Of a stretch of DNA of 64,000 bases, positions 12,214-24,338 are shown piece by piece; position 1 is the stretch's first letter, and every line of letters starts with the position of its first letter. The notes beneath the pieces were generated by a model. The model saw nothing but the letters and a program-made list of their open reading frames with translations, searched no databases and was not told the DNA's origin. The DNA lies in contig JAECUM010004967.1 in NCBI GenBank assembly GCA_016617855.1, positions 92,407 to 156,406 of the forward strand, given 5' to 3'. A program made the translations under genes and the position numbers. The DNA is from Megalonaias nervosa (lineage: Eukaryota; Mollusca; Bivalvia; Unionida; Unionidae).

Positions 12214-12483
12214 CTACACTCTGAATGTATTTTCTTCATCATCGAAAAATATCTCTCCCAGTCTGCAGTGTTCCTTCAGATCATATATGCCCGACGCCAC
12301 CACTTTAATGTCGTTACTGCATATTTTACAAAAAGCATGGGAGGATCCTAACTTTGATACATCTACAATGCCAGGGAAGACTCTAATCCAATCAGCCTGA
12401 AACCTGCCATGACCTCGGTCAGTGTCTTCAAGCTTGCGTTTCTTCCAGTTAGGCTCAGCCCTTTGATGGATGGAATATTTCAA
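12214..12483 (-). CDS. terminal exon with a degenerate C2HC/BED-like zinc finger
   Basis: The minus-strand exon is preceded by a good acceptor (TTTCTTTCACCTAG) and runs 89 codons to a stop. There is no ATG at its beginning, so it must be spliced from upstream. It contains a basic patch (NWKKRKLED), then RFQADWIRVFPGI, then a finger-like FCKICSNDI followed after 11 residues by DLKEHC. That layout is known from zinc-finger/transposase-derived proteins in invertebrates: an aromatic-rich lead, a CxxC pair and a later His/Cys. The second half of the finger has Cys where His is usual. The neighbouring exons on this strand do not share its phase, so it is probably a separate gene or domesticated transposon piece. 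Confidence 0.5.
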   Translation of the reverse strand: MKYSIHQRAEPNWKKRKLEDTDRGHGRFQADWIRVFPGIVDVSKLGSSHAFCKICSNDIKVVASGIYDLKEHCRLGEIFFDDEENTFRV

Positions 12484-14167
12484 CTAGGTGAAAGAAATAA
12501 AAAAAATAATTAAAAAATTTAGATTTGATATGTGATAGAAGATCTCCCAATTACAAATGTGTTGCGAATTTTATTATTTTCCCCATAAACACCAAGATAT
12601 TATGCCAGGAGCTATCCAAAAATTGAAATCTAAAAATAAAAAAAAATCAACAAAGTAGCTGTCCAGAAATTTGTACCTCGTAAGCTGTTGATCGTTTCTA
12701 TTAATTGCGTATCTGGTGTTTGAAAAGTTATGAATCTGCTATATGGTGTGCCAATTTTGGTCAAAACTGGATATGGCAGTGTTACATATTTTCAAGCCAC
12801 GAGAATGACGTCACTCAGTATCTGTACTACTTCCATCATGCTGGTAGTGCATCTTCCTGTTTGCATTACGTAAATTTAATTCAAAAATATGACAACACGA
12901 TAAAATCCGGTTCTAAATTCAGCAGACTATTTATTTTTAATTAGTATATTGTTAAAATGTTTAACAAATCTACTTTACCTCCACACAGAAAAGTTGGACG
13001 AATTACAGTTACACCACCACGACTGCCACACTATATAAAGTCTGAAAATTGAAGTCAACTGTATGCATTTGAGATCTTAATTAGGCAAGAGCAGCATTCA
13101 CACTACGCTTTCGCAATCACGTGAACACTAGCTCAGGTGCCACGAGTTTCTGGTCTAATGCATGAATGACATTTTTGATCGTAAATATAATATTAAGTGG
13201 CTATAGTTAGGTTACTAATAATGTAATAATTTAATAATAATTTATTAAAGTAATACATGAATAATTGTTTAGTTTAGTCAATTTAATCGTAATCAGTAAA
13301 TTTTGAAAATTTAGCTATGATATTTATTGGTAAAGTTAAATTAATAATATTAAACTGTTTAATGAGTGTTCTTTGCATTCGTTTAAGTTGTTTAAACATT
13401 TCTTATGTAATATGAATCATAAGTCCATTTTCCATTGCGTTAAGTCATCGTTTAATCCTATACAGTATGGCGAGTGTCCTTTCTCCCTGATCACTGGAAG
13501 GAGTCTCAATATCGCAATTTTGTCGATCTGTCCTTTCTCCCTGCTCAACAGGAAGGAGTCTCATCATCGCATATTGTATTCCATTTCTTTTGTATTTCAT
13601 TAATTTCTTTTAATATTCTTGCTCCATGGCCTTAATTCAAAGTCCGTTTCATTTCCGTTCGTTTGATTCTGTAATTCTTCCTCTGTTTATCTGACATTTT
13701 GGAACTAGGGGGCTTCTGTACTGAGTAAACTGCTTGCTGACAAGACGTTCCGTAATGTATGCATTTGATAGTAATAAGTATAAATAATAAAATAATAATG
13801 TATAAAATAAGAAAACATACTTACTACACAGGTAGTTGGTCAATATTAGAAATCCATGTGAGCGTCAAATTTCAGAGCGATAAACGACAAGATCTTCACA
13901 TGAAATTAAACTCGTTTCATTATCAGGCAAAGGAAAAGCGCAGTTTTGACTATGAAATGATTGGTTGTTTCTTTTTTCTTTTTTTTTTGTGGAGGGTGCT
14001 CTCCCTGGTTGATGTTTTCAGACCATTTAGGGAGGCCCTCCTGCCCTACATGTCAAGATTGTGCTATTGCATGTTTTTTCCTGTTTCTGTAATGCTTGTC
14101 AAGTATGGTATATATTATGTTATTATATTTATTTCTGTTCTGTAGTGTTGGTGTAATATGTTATATA
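12484..14167. other. no gene seen; short direct repeat at 13,465-13,575
   Basis: No supported exon. Around 13,465-13,575 a segment containing GTCCTTTCTCCCTG and GGAAGGAGTCTCA is present twice, about 60 bases apart, each copy with internal inverted character (CTCCCT / GGAAGGAG). Confidence 0.4.
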
Positions 14168-14172
14168 TCTTT

Positions 14173-14226
<54 letters not shown>

Positions 14227-15771
14227 TATATTGGTTCTCTACCAATCGTCCACATATTCATCTTCATGCACTTTGAGAAAATATTCTTCCATCATTTGGT
14301 ATTCTTCTTGTTCTTGTTCTTCTTTCTTTTTCCTTCTTCTCTCTCTCCTTTTGCCCCTTTCTGTTTCCCTCTCTTGTTCTGCTTTTTTGGTTGTTTCTGT
14401 AGGATGGGTTGTTTGTATTCCTGTTATTGGTTCTTGTGCCTGGATTTGTCGACTCTTTATTTGACTTTGTTGTTGTTGTTGTTGTTGTTGTCTATGTCTT
14501 GATTGTTGTTGTTGTTCTTTCATTACTGTTTCTGTCAAATTGGTTCTTGGGATTCCTGCTGCTAATATCTCTGTTTCTGTTGTCCCAGGAACTTGTTGAT
14601 TCTGTTTCCCTTGATTTTCTTTTTCTAGTATTCCTGTTTGTCTCTGGCTTGTTTCCTGTGACTTATTCTCTAGCACCTTTCTCTTTACTTGTTGTTGTTG
14701 ATTTTGCTGTTGCTGGTTCTGCCTCTGTCTTGGTTGTTGTTGGTGCTCTTTTGTTGTTGGTGGCATCAAAAGTGTTCTTTGGATTTCTACTGTGAGTACC
14801 TCGGTTGGTATTTGTAACTTTTGTTTCTCTTGTTGTTTATTTTCCTGTTCTTTCGTTTGTCGATCTATTTCTGTTAATTTATCCTCATTTCCCTTTCCTT
14901 GTCTTCTATCTTGTTGCAGTTGTAGGCCTATTTGTTGCTGGTTTACTGTTTTTCCTGATCTTTGTTTTGGAACCGGTTTCTCTGAAATGTTGGTAATGTT
15001 GCTTTTGTTTCCATTATTTGTCTCACTTGCTTCGTGTTGATTTTGCGAGTTTTTTGGACATTTATGAGGGTATGTCCAATTTGTCCACAACGATTACACT
15101 TCCTCTTGTATATACAACCCTTATACCATGATTTGGTGAAGAATCCATTTAAGAAAAAAGCTCTTTTAACTTCTGTCAATCTAGTCTTTTCAATTTCTAG
15201 TATCCGTATCCCATTGAAGATTTTGGTTAATGGGATCGTATCTAGTCGTGCTGCTATGACCTTTATTTTTAATTTCTCTTCAAATTTCTCTACTGTAGCT
15301 TGCAGCGGTATCTCTAGTGGAATGTCAGATAAATGAAGTTCAGCCGTTTGTTTTTTTTATTTTCTTCAACATGGGTGCTGGTTCTCTTACTGTCACAGTT
15401 TCTCCTGCTATAGTCATTTCTCCATATGGTAGTACTGGCACATTCCCTCTTGGTCTCACAATAAAGCCTTTGTATCTGACCGGGTTTAAGGAGTAGATCT
15501 TTGGAATGTAATCTGGATCTTTCACTTTTATTGCCACCATTACTGAGCATAAACTTGGCACTCTTTCCCTTGGTATTTTAGATGTATCTATTTCTTGGGC
15601 ACCTTCTATGTATTCACATTCCAAAAAGGAACCTTCTTCTGTCTCTATTCGTCTTGTTTTAAAGTATTCCTCAAGTTCTCTCATTCTTTTTCCGGTCCTT
15701 TGCTACACCATTTTTTCTCGTGCAGTTCTTGCCTCTCGTGAGTTATTCTCACTCTTTTCACTGTCCATTTT
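14168..15771 (-). pseudogene. retroelement ORF1/gag-like gene with CCHC knuckle, frameshifted, with poly(A) tail
   Basis: On the minus strand a protein begins at about 15,771 (MDSEKSENNSREAR), continues after a frameshift through 15,684-15,340, then through a segment with EIEKTRL and FFLNGFFTKSWYKG. It next reaches a zinc knuckle (CNRCGQIGHT) whose last Cys is in another frame, and ends in a long Gln/Lys-rich tail with the stop at 14,239. At least three frame changes are needed, so the copy is dead. A 50-base poly(T) on the plus strand at 14,175-14,224 is the poly(A) tail, only about 15 bases past the stop. This is typical of a retrotransposed LINE ORF1 or gag-like transcript. It could alternatively be a processed pseudogene of a host CCHC protein. 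The hydrophobic plus-strand frames over it are antisense artefacts. Confidence 0.65.
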
Positions 15772-17027
15772 GTAGCTCTCTCATGTACTTTTACATGTAT
15801 TGTGTGTAATAATTTTTGTTATAGTTTTTAGTCTATGATTCTAATATTCCCATTCGAAATGGTAATCCATTTTTTCACTTCCAAGTCTGCTTGGTCCTGG
15901 CCATTACTAGCCTAAAAATTACATGAAACGTTGTTGCAAGTAAAGCAACTCCCTCGAGGTGTCACGTGTTCCCATACCAATCATTGGTTGTTTCAGGCCA
16001 CCCTGATCTCGTTGAATTCTCGCTCTAAAATAAACTGTCCCGAGTCCCGGATTCATACAAAACGAAAAAAAGTAAAAATAATAAATAAATAAATATATTA
16101 TTTATGAAAAAAAAACGTACAAAACGGTTGTACGGACGTACACTGACCAAAATGGAAAAATCATACAAATTACGGGTAAACCGTACTAGTTGACACCTAT
16201 GCAATTCAGGAAGTCTTTGAAACACGCTTCTCCACAATGATACTATCTGAAACAAAGCTCTTTATTTGACAAAGTATTTTTAATATACCTGTATACAAGT
16301 ATGTCTGCATAATGTATTGATCATCATAATTTGACTTCCTCATTTATCTGTAGAGTATGCATAATTCATCACCTAACCATATAATGTTTATGTTTATATG
16401 TGCTCTGAAACATTTGCAAATGTTATGATTTTTATAATATAAAATAATGGGTTGTAGGCATTTATAATTCAATACATCCATATCATTCAAGCTTGTCAAT
16501 TTTAACCTTAAGAGCATCTGAATTTAAAATTAAATACATCCACATCATTCAAGCTTGTCAGTTTTAACCGTAAGAGCATCTGAATTGAAAGCAATGGGTG
16601 GTTTAATAATTTATGTAATGATGGTTATGGCGTCTGAGATGGTAGTTTATTTTTTTAAAAACTTTGGTGGGGTGGTCTGAGCCATGATGCATACAGAGCA
16701 TTATTTTTGTGTGGTTATTGTGTCTGAAGACATAAAATCTCACTTGGTTCAGTGTTGTCAGTTTGTTGCTCATTGGGGTAGGTGTTAGGATGTTGGATTT
16801 TCACAACTGAAAATAGGGTCTTTTGTAGCTGAGCAAGGATACATGCAGTCTAAAAGACAATTGTATCATGCAGGCTCAACAGCAAGGATAGGTGATAGGT
16901 TTATCAATAATTTTCATGGATGGAAAGACTATTTCTGCAGACTTGCACTCTCGACTCTGTTTTTGATGTGTCTTTAAAATTATGAACGTGAAAACAACAA
17001 TTAAAAAAAACAAAAACATTTGCTTAC
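15772..17027. other. no gene seen; 68-bp direct repeat at 16,484-16,590
   Basis: No supported exon. A unit beginning ACATCCA(T/C)ATCATTCAAGC and ending AAGAGCATCTGAATT is present twice in tandem at 16,484-16,590. Confidence 0.5.
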
Positions 17028-17099
17028 TTAAAATTCGTTCTTCCACTTTTGCTACTCTTTGTTTGAGCTCAACCCTTTCCAAATGATGCCTTGTGAATT
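17028..17099 (-). CDS. candidate small coiled-coil exon of the HEPN gene
   Basis: A minus-strand acceptor TTTTTCCAG and donor TTAA|GTAAGC enclose 72 bases. Read in the phase left by the HEPN exon donor at 24,339 (phase 1), it encodes an uninterrupted charged helix, including LERVELKQRVAKVEERIL, with heptad-like spacing. It leaves phase 1 again. If the donor is not used, the frame continues to a stop at 16,876 through a hydrophobic stretch (FLFFLIVVFTFIIL) that could be a C-terminal membrane anchor. Both forms are possible and could be alternative transcripts. Confidence 0.55.
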
Positions 17100-18083
17100 C
17101 TGGAAAAATAAGTAATGATATGAGTCAATTAACATTCACAAACTGATTACAGAGACAAAATTCTTACTGATCTAGCAGTTAACTTCATTTGTCAAAAAGT
17201 CATTTAAGTCCTCAATTCACAAAATTCTAATGTACCATTGTATGCTGGACTTGACCTCGTCCATAACTGAGTTCATTTCTGTTTGACCTGACTGTCTTTT
17301 TTTTTAATTTCATTTATGTAAACAACTAATAATAGCTTCATTATTCTCTATGTGAATGAGCTTATTATCAGAATTATTATTCAGGTAAACAAGAAGGCGT
17401 AAATATGTTGACAGGGTCAGGGTTTTTGAGATTTTTAAGTGAATTTTGTAGGCTATTGTTTTGTAAATAAATAAGGCTCATTAGATCATTCTAGAAGATT
17501 ATTTTCCATTAGGTAATGGTTGTTTTTAGAAAATGCTAATTGTGACCCGAGGTCAAGCAGAGAACTATATTATCTTGTGACTGAAAGGATTTTACCAGTC
17601 ATGCTTTAACATACAGCACTTTAAGTTGTGTTATGTTGTGACCAGCTTGGGCTGAATTTTATTTTCTTCAAATTATTGAATTCAAGTGATTATTTTCTCT
17701 GGAAATACAAAGGTGCTCTTACAAAATTCTTGGATAAAGACATTCACTGTAATTTATACTGAATTCAAACCTGGAATAATATTTCTGTGATTCAACAAGA
17801 GACTGTTGACACATCAGTACTTCGTAGGCTATAACAGACACGTCATTGCCTTCAATTTTGGATCTCTTTGGGACTTGAACCGAGTTTCATTCAGGACTTT
17901 TTATTACTAGGACTTGTGTCTTTAATTCTTGGAATATTTTTTATTTTATTCACAATACCGAAAGTTCTTTTTTCTCATTTTTCAATTTGTATTCTAGGGA
18001 AATAAATTATTTGTTAAATTTTACAAAGTTTGTTGTCTTCACTCTTTTCTGTTACTTATTTTAAGAGTATAGACTTGTATCGT

Positions 18084-18145
<62 letters not shown>

Positions 18146-18507
18146 GTGTGTGTGTGTTTCAAAAATGGATGATCCTCCTAAATCAATTAGGGCAGCCTGA
18201 CTGCTGCCCCAGTTTCCATTCGTAACCCCCATCACTTTTATTGTGAAATATTCCAACCCGTAGAGAGAGAATCTTGCTGACCAGAATTTTTGTACTGTTC
18301 CATTCATATCCATAACATTTTTTACTGTATCAGAATGGTAATTTTTACACTTTTTCTAACCTTAAGTCATCTTTTTCATCATTAAAGTGCAACATTGCTT
18401 TCAGAGTAATAACAATAGTAAAAGCAACTAATCAGGTTCTCCAATGTGCATGCACATACAAAAAGTTTACAAGAGAGCATACAGCTCCAACAATTTCATT
18501 GTGATGG
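17100..18507. other. probable intron; (TA)n at 18,088-18,140
   Basis: No exon was seen. A pure TA run of about 26 units followed by a short GT run lies at 18,088-18,160. Confidence 0.5.
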
Positions 18508-18740
18508 ATACTGTATTTACTCGCTTATAAGTCACCTCCAATTGCAAACAATATATATATATATATATCCAGAATTACCATGTCATAATACACATGCAGA
18601 TCAGGGTCAATGATATTCTTTCTATTGATTACTCCTAACAAACTGCACAGATCAATATCTGTTGGCGCATTATGCAATGGCAGATCTGAGTCTGCGCAGT
18701 TTGCAGTTGAACTCATCTTATAGGCGAGTAAATACAGTAT
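18508..18740. mobile_element. MITE with 24-bp terminal inverted repeats
   Basis: The ends are inverted copies of ATACTGTATTTACTCGC(T/C)TATAAG with one mismatch, separated by about 185 bases. The interior includes a small TA run and a short open frame with no recognisable function. The terminal sequence style (TACTGTA...ACTCGC.TATAAG) is of the pogo/Tc1-mariner MITE type and differs from the 4,120-6,095 element. Sequence at 100-290 resembles part of its interior. Confidence 0.85.
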
Positions 18741-19486
18741 TTATTCCTTTCTTGATCAGAAATTTGGTTTTGGTTAGCTGTTGGATACCTGACAATTCGT
18801 ACTAGTAATGACTGCTACATATATTTTGTGCACTGAATTTGTTAAACTGAACTCGAACCAGATATACATCAGCCATGCTTTGCATGTAGTCTTGTGGTCT
18901 AGCATCAAAAATACTAAATTGCTTCTTGACAACTTTACTTGTCATGGGTCAAATCATATTTTGTCATAAAATTCTATTTCGTGCTTTTTCTAAAAGGAAT
19001 AGTTTTTAATAATGTTCAGTATTTTTGTTTGTTGTTTTTTCTTCTGCTTTGTTACTATGCTTCAAAAATTCATATCATTTAAAACAGAATGGAACTTTAT
19101 AATAACTGTGTGTGTGCACATACATTAACTTTTAACTTTGATTCATGGAAATAATCATGAAAACGACTTTTTAATTTGTTGCAGCATATCACACTTTTAA
19201 AAATCTTAAAGAGGCTACACCGGCAAGTTATGCATAATACGGATTATGAATTTGGGTCAATTTCTACTGGTATGACACATTACACAGTTAATATTCACTT
19301 TTTTGTCGAGCTGAACTTTTAATTGGCATGATATACGTGTATTCAATATTGTGCTGACGTGCTGTGTAATCCTATATATACAATACATTCATGTTCAATT
19401 AATTATTTTTGAACTAGTATTTAGAAATCTACAGTAATTATTGTTAGTTAATTCTTTTGTGACATTAATAACTGTAGATTATACAC
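18741..19486. other. no gene seen
   Basis: AT-rich DNA between the MITE and the satellite array. No supported feature. Confidence 0.4.
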
Positions 19487-22400
19487 TCTGTGGTGTGATC
19501 TCATTTGTACCATTAACACTCTGTAGACTATACACTCTGAGGTTCAATCTCGTTTGTACCATTAATACTCTGTAGACTATACACTGGTTCGATCTCCTTT
19601 GTACGATTAATACCTCTGTAGACTATACACTCTGTGGTTCGATCTCATTTGTACCATTAATACTCTGAAGACTATACACTCTGTGGTTCGATCTCGTTGT
19701 ACCATTAATACTCTGTAGACTATACACTCTGTGGTTCGATCTCATTTGTACCATTAATACTCTGAAGACTATACACTCTGTGGTTTGATCTCGTTGTACC
19801 ATTAACACTCTGTAGACTATACACTCTGTGGTTTGATCTCGTTTGTACCATTAATGCTCACTCTGTGGTTCGATCAGGTTTGTACCATTAATACTCTGAA
19901 GATTATACACTCTGTGGTTCGATCTCGTTTGCACCATTAATACTCTGAAGGCTATACACTGTGGTTTGATCTCGTTTGCACCATTAATACTCTGAAGACT
20001 ATACACTCTGTGGTTCAATCTCGTTTGCACCATTAATACTCTGTAGACTAAATACTCTGTGGTTCAATCTCGTTTGCACCATTTTTGCTCTGTAGACTAT
20101 ACACTCTGTGGTTCGATCTCATTTGTACCATTAATACTCTGTAGACTATACACTCTGTGGTTCGATCTTGTTTGTACCATTAATACTCTGAAGGCGATAC
20201 ACTCTGTGGTTCGATCTCGTTTGAACGATTAATAGCTTTGTAGACTATACACTCTGTGGCACGATCTTGTTTGTACCATTAATACCCTGAAGACTATATA
20301 CTCTGTGGTTCGATCCCCTTTGTACCATTAATAGCTCTGTAGACTATACACTCTATGGTTCGATCTCGTTTGTACCATTATTACTCTGTAGACTATACAC
20401 TGGTTCAATCTCCTTTGTACGATTAATGCCTCTGTAGACTATACACTCTGTGGTTTGATCTCATTTGTACCATTAATAATCTGAAGACTATACACTCTGT
20501 GGTTCAATCTCGTTGTACCATTAACACTCTGTAGACTATGCACTCTGAGGTTCGATCTCATTGTACCATTAATACTCTGTAGACTATACACTCTATGGTT
20601 CGATCTCGTTGTACCATTAATACTCTGTAGACTATACACTCTGTGGTTCGATCTCATTGTACCATTAATACTCTGTACACTATACACTCTGTGGTTCGAT
20701 CTCGTTATACCATTAATACTCTGTAGACTATACACTCTGTGGTTCGATCTCATTTGTACCATTAATACTCTGAAGACTATACACTCTGTGGTTTGATCTC
20801 GTTGTACCATTAACACTCTGTAGACTATACACTCTGTGGTTTGATCTCATTTGTACCATTAATGCTCACTCTGTGGTTCGATCAGGTTTGTACCATTAAT
20901 ACTCTCAAGACTATACACTCTGTGGTTCGATCTCGTTTGCACCATTAATACTCTGAAGGCTATACACTGTGGTTTGATCTCGTTTGCACCATTAATACTC
21001 TGAAGACTATACACTCTGTGGTTCAATCTCGTTTGCACCATTAATACTCTGTAGACTAAATACTCTGTGGTTCAATCTCGTTTGCACCATTTTTGCTCTG
21101 TAGACTATACACTCTGTGGTTCGACCTCATTTGTACCATTAATACTCTGTAGACTATACACTCTGTGGTTCGATCTTGTTTGTACCATTAATACTCTGAA
21201 GGCGATACACTCTGTGGTTCGATCTCGTTTGAACGATTAATAACTCTGTAGACTATACACTCTGTGGCACGATCTTGTTTGTACCATTACTAGCTCTGTA
21301 GACTATACACTGTGGCTCGATCTCGTTTGTACCATTAATACCCTGAAGACTATATACTCTGTGGTTCGATCCCCTTTGTACCATTAATAGCTCTGTAGAC
21401 TATACACTCTATGGTTCGATCTCGTTTGTACCATTATTACTCTGTAGACTATACACTGGTTCAATCTCCTTTGTACGATTAATACCTCTGTAGACTATAC
21501 ACTCTGTGGTTCGATCTCATTTGTACCATTAATAATCTGAAGACTATACACTCTGTGGTTCAATCTCGTTGTACCATTAACACTCTGTAGACTATGCACT
21601 CTGAGGTTCGATCTCATTGTACCATTAATACTCTGTAGACTATACACTCTATGGTTCGATCTCGTTGTACCATTAATACTCTGTAGACTATACACTCTGT
21701 GGTTCGATCTCATTGTACCATTAACACTCTGAAGACTATACACCCTGTGGTTCAATCTCGTTGTACCATTAATACTCTGTACACTATACACTCTGTGGTT
21801 CAATCTCGTTTGTACCATTAATACTCTGTACACTATACACTCTGTGGTTCGATCTCATTTGTACCATTAATACTCACTCTGTGGTTCGATCAGGTTTGTA
21901 CCATTAATACTCTGAAGACTATACACTCTGTGGTTCAATCTCGTTTTTGCACCATTAATACTCTGAAGGCTATACACTGTGGTTTGATCTCGCTTGCACC
22001 ATTAATACTCTGAAGACTATACACTCTGTGGTTCAATCTCGTTTGCACCATTAATACTCTGTAGACTATACACTGTGGTTCGATCTCGTTTGCAACATTA
22101 ATACTCTGAAGACTATACACTCTGTGGCTCGATCTCGTTTGCACCATTAATACTCTGTAGACTATATACTCTGTGGTTCAATCTCGTTTGCACCATTAAT
22201 ACTCTGTAGACTATATACTCTGTGGTTCGATCTTGTTTGTACCATTAACACTCTGAAGACTATACACCCTGTGGTTCGATCTCATTTGTACCATTAATAC
22301 TCTGTACACTATACACTCTGTGGTTCGATCTCGTTTGTACCATTAATACTCTGAAGGCTATGCACTCTGGTTTGATCTCATTTGTACCATTAATACTCTG

Positions 22401-22876
22401 AAGGCTATACACTCTGTGGTTCGATCTCGTTTGCACCATTATACTCTGTAGACTATATACTCTGTGGTTCGATCTCATTTGTACCATTAATACTCTGTAG
22501 ACTATACACTGGTTCGATCTCGTTTGTACGATTAATACTCTGTAGACTCTACTCTCTGTGGTTTGATCTCGTTTGTACCATTAATACTCTGAAGACTATA
22601 TACTCTGTGGTTCAATCTCGTTTGTACCATTAATACTCTGAAGACTATATACTCTGTGGTTCGATCTCGTTGTACCATTAATACTCTGTAGACTATACAC
22701 TCTGTGGTTTGATCTCGTTTAACCGTTAATACTCTGTAGACTATACACTCTGTGGTTCGATCTCGTTTGTACCATTGATACTCTGTAGACTATACACTCT
22801 GTGGTTCGATCGCGTTTGTACCATAAATAGCTCTGTAGACTATACACTCTGTGGTTCGATCCTGTTTTTGTACAAT
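19487..22876. repeat. 49-bp satellite array (about 69 copies) with 1,008-bp higher-order repeat
   Basis: The monomer is about 49 bases, with the cores ACTCTGTAGACTATACACTC, TGTGGTTCGATCTCGTTTGT and ACCATTAAT. A rare junction variant, (G/A)CTCACTCTGTGGTTCGATCAGG, recurs at 19,856, 20,864 and 21,872, exactly 1,008 bases apart. Its neighbours repeat in the same order, so blocks of about 20-21 monomers have been duplicated. Monomer variants include loss of one T before GTACC, GCACC for GTACC, and AAGACT for TAGACT. The apparent proteins on the minus strand, such as repeats of HRVYSLQSIN, are translations of the satellite. Confidence 0.97.
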
Positions 22877-23441
22877 GCTTTAAACTTAATTATTCATAAT
22901 CTTTATGGCAATGGTGATTTAATCATTTTCTTTACTTAGTTTGACTCTTTCAGCAAGTCAGATGAGTATATATGTTATGGGATAACTGAAAAACCTAAAA
23001 TAAAAATAAAATATCAGAAAAATATGAATTCATACTTCTCAACTCATTAGTACATTTTTGAAAGCATAATTCAGAAGTGGAAGCTGGAGATTTTGTCAAA
23101 AAGTACGCATAATTTACTTCAAGAATGTGTGACAAATGTAGATTGACCATTAAATTCCATACAAAAAAACCTCAAGAACATACATATATTTTTGACTCTT
23201 ATGTGTCTAGTCTTACTTATTTCTGGTAAAAATATATGTGGATGCTGACAAACAGAAATTACATACAACATCCCTTTCAGAAAGCTCCAACTGTTTTGTG
23301 GCAAGGGACAAAATTAAAATTCATGAACTTAATGCTGTTGATTGTAGTATTCAGAATGTCAGATTAATTACTGATTTAATTTCGTTTCTAAATAATATCT
23401 GGCTCTCTTCATCAAACATTATGCTATGCACTACACGTAAT

Positions 23442-23481
<40 letters not shown>

Positions 23482-24338
23482 TAAAGCCAAGGAAGACATT
23501 TTAAAGTTCTCCTTGGCCAAGAACATATCTAATCACTTCAAATTACCAAATGTCAGAATTCTCAATTTCTTTCAAAATGGTAGTTTTACTAATATATATG
23601 CATCTTTCATTTTAAAAGTTAAACGCAATTTAGCATAATAATGTTTTAGCTCTTGAAGTCAAGTGTCTTTCTTTTAAATAATACCCCCTTGGAACTGAAC
23701 ATTAGACATTTTGTATTTCTTATGCTTGTTAGAGGCGAGAGCTTAACGTTTGCAACATTACAATTCTGTGTTACCTCGAACCCCTTTAGATATTACTATG
23801 CTAACACAGTTTGAGACACATTAGTGTATCCCACTGTAAAAAAGCATTACTATTTTTTTCGGATTTTTCCTGAAGATTTACTCGCATTCAATAAAAAAAA
23901 CAGAACTAAAGCCTAAAAAGTAAATAAAATGTTTACTGAGTTTATCCTCTTGGCTTTTGCTTAGGGTGACAAAGCAAACCTGTGTGATTTTGATTAATTC
24001 TGGCAAGGCGACTTGCTCTGAAAATTACAAGCATTGCAGTCAAATATAACTATGACCCAAAACTGTAACATAACCTATACTTATGTTTTTTTGTTGGTGT
24101 ATCCTGTATACATAAGTATGATGGTCTTGGTGAATTAGGACTCAGACAGAACTAATTTGCTGGATTCGATCAAAATTTACAAAAAATGTAGGCAGTATAT
24201 AAGGAACTGACATAATGTTGTCATGGTTTTATGTTATTTTAGGTATCTTGATAAACACCTAGGTGAAGTCAAAGCATCACGTTTTAAATGTGGATCTGAA
24301 TAAAAGAAAAATATACAGAAGTCAGTAAAAGGTATTAC
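22877..24338. other. probable intron; (CT)n at 23,441-23,479
   Basis: No exon was recognised. A CT dinucleotide run of about 19 units lies near 23,441-23,479. The donor of the HEPN exon (GTAATA on the minus strand) is at 24,338. Confidence 0.5.

Noticed and set aside
14096..14996. Several hydrophobic plus-strand open frames
   Set aside because: They are antisense to the Gln/Lys-rich retroelement protein. CAG/CAA-rich coding read backwards gives Leu/Val/Phe-rich frames.
19487..22876. Possible CRISPR array or repeat-protein genes
   Set aside because: The units are contiguous 49-base monomers without unique spacers. The open frames are translations of the satellite with no start-to-stop conservation.
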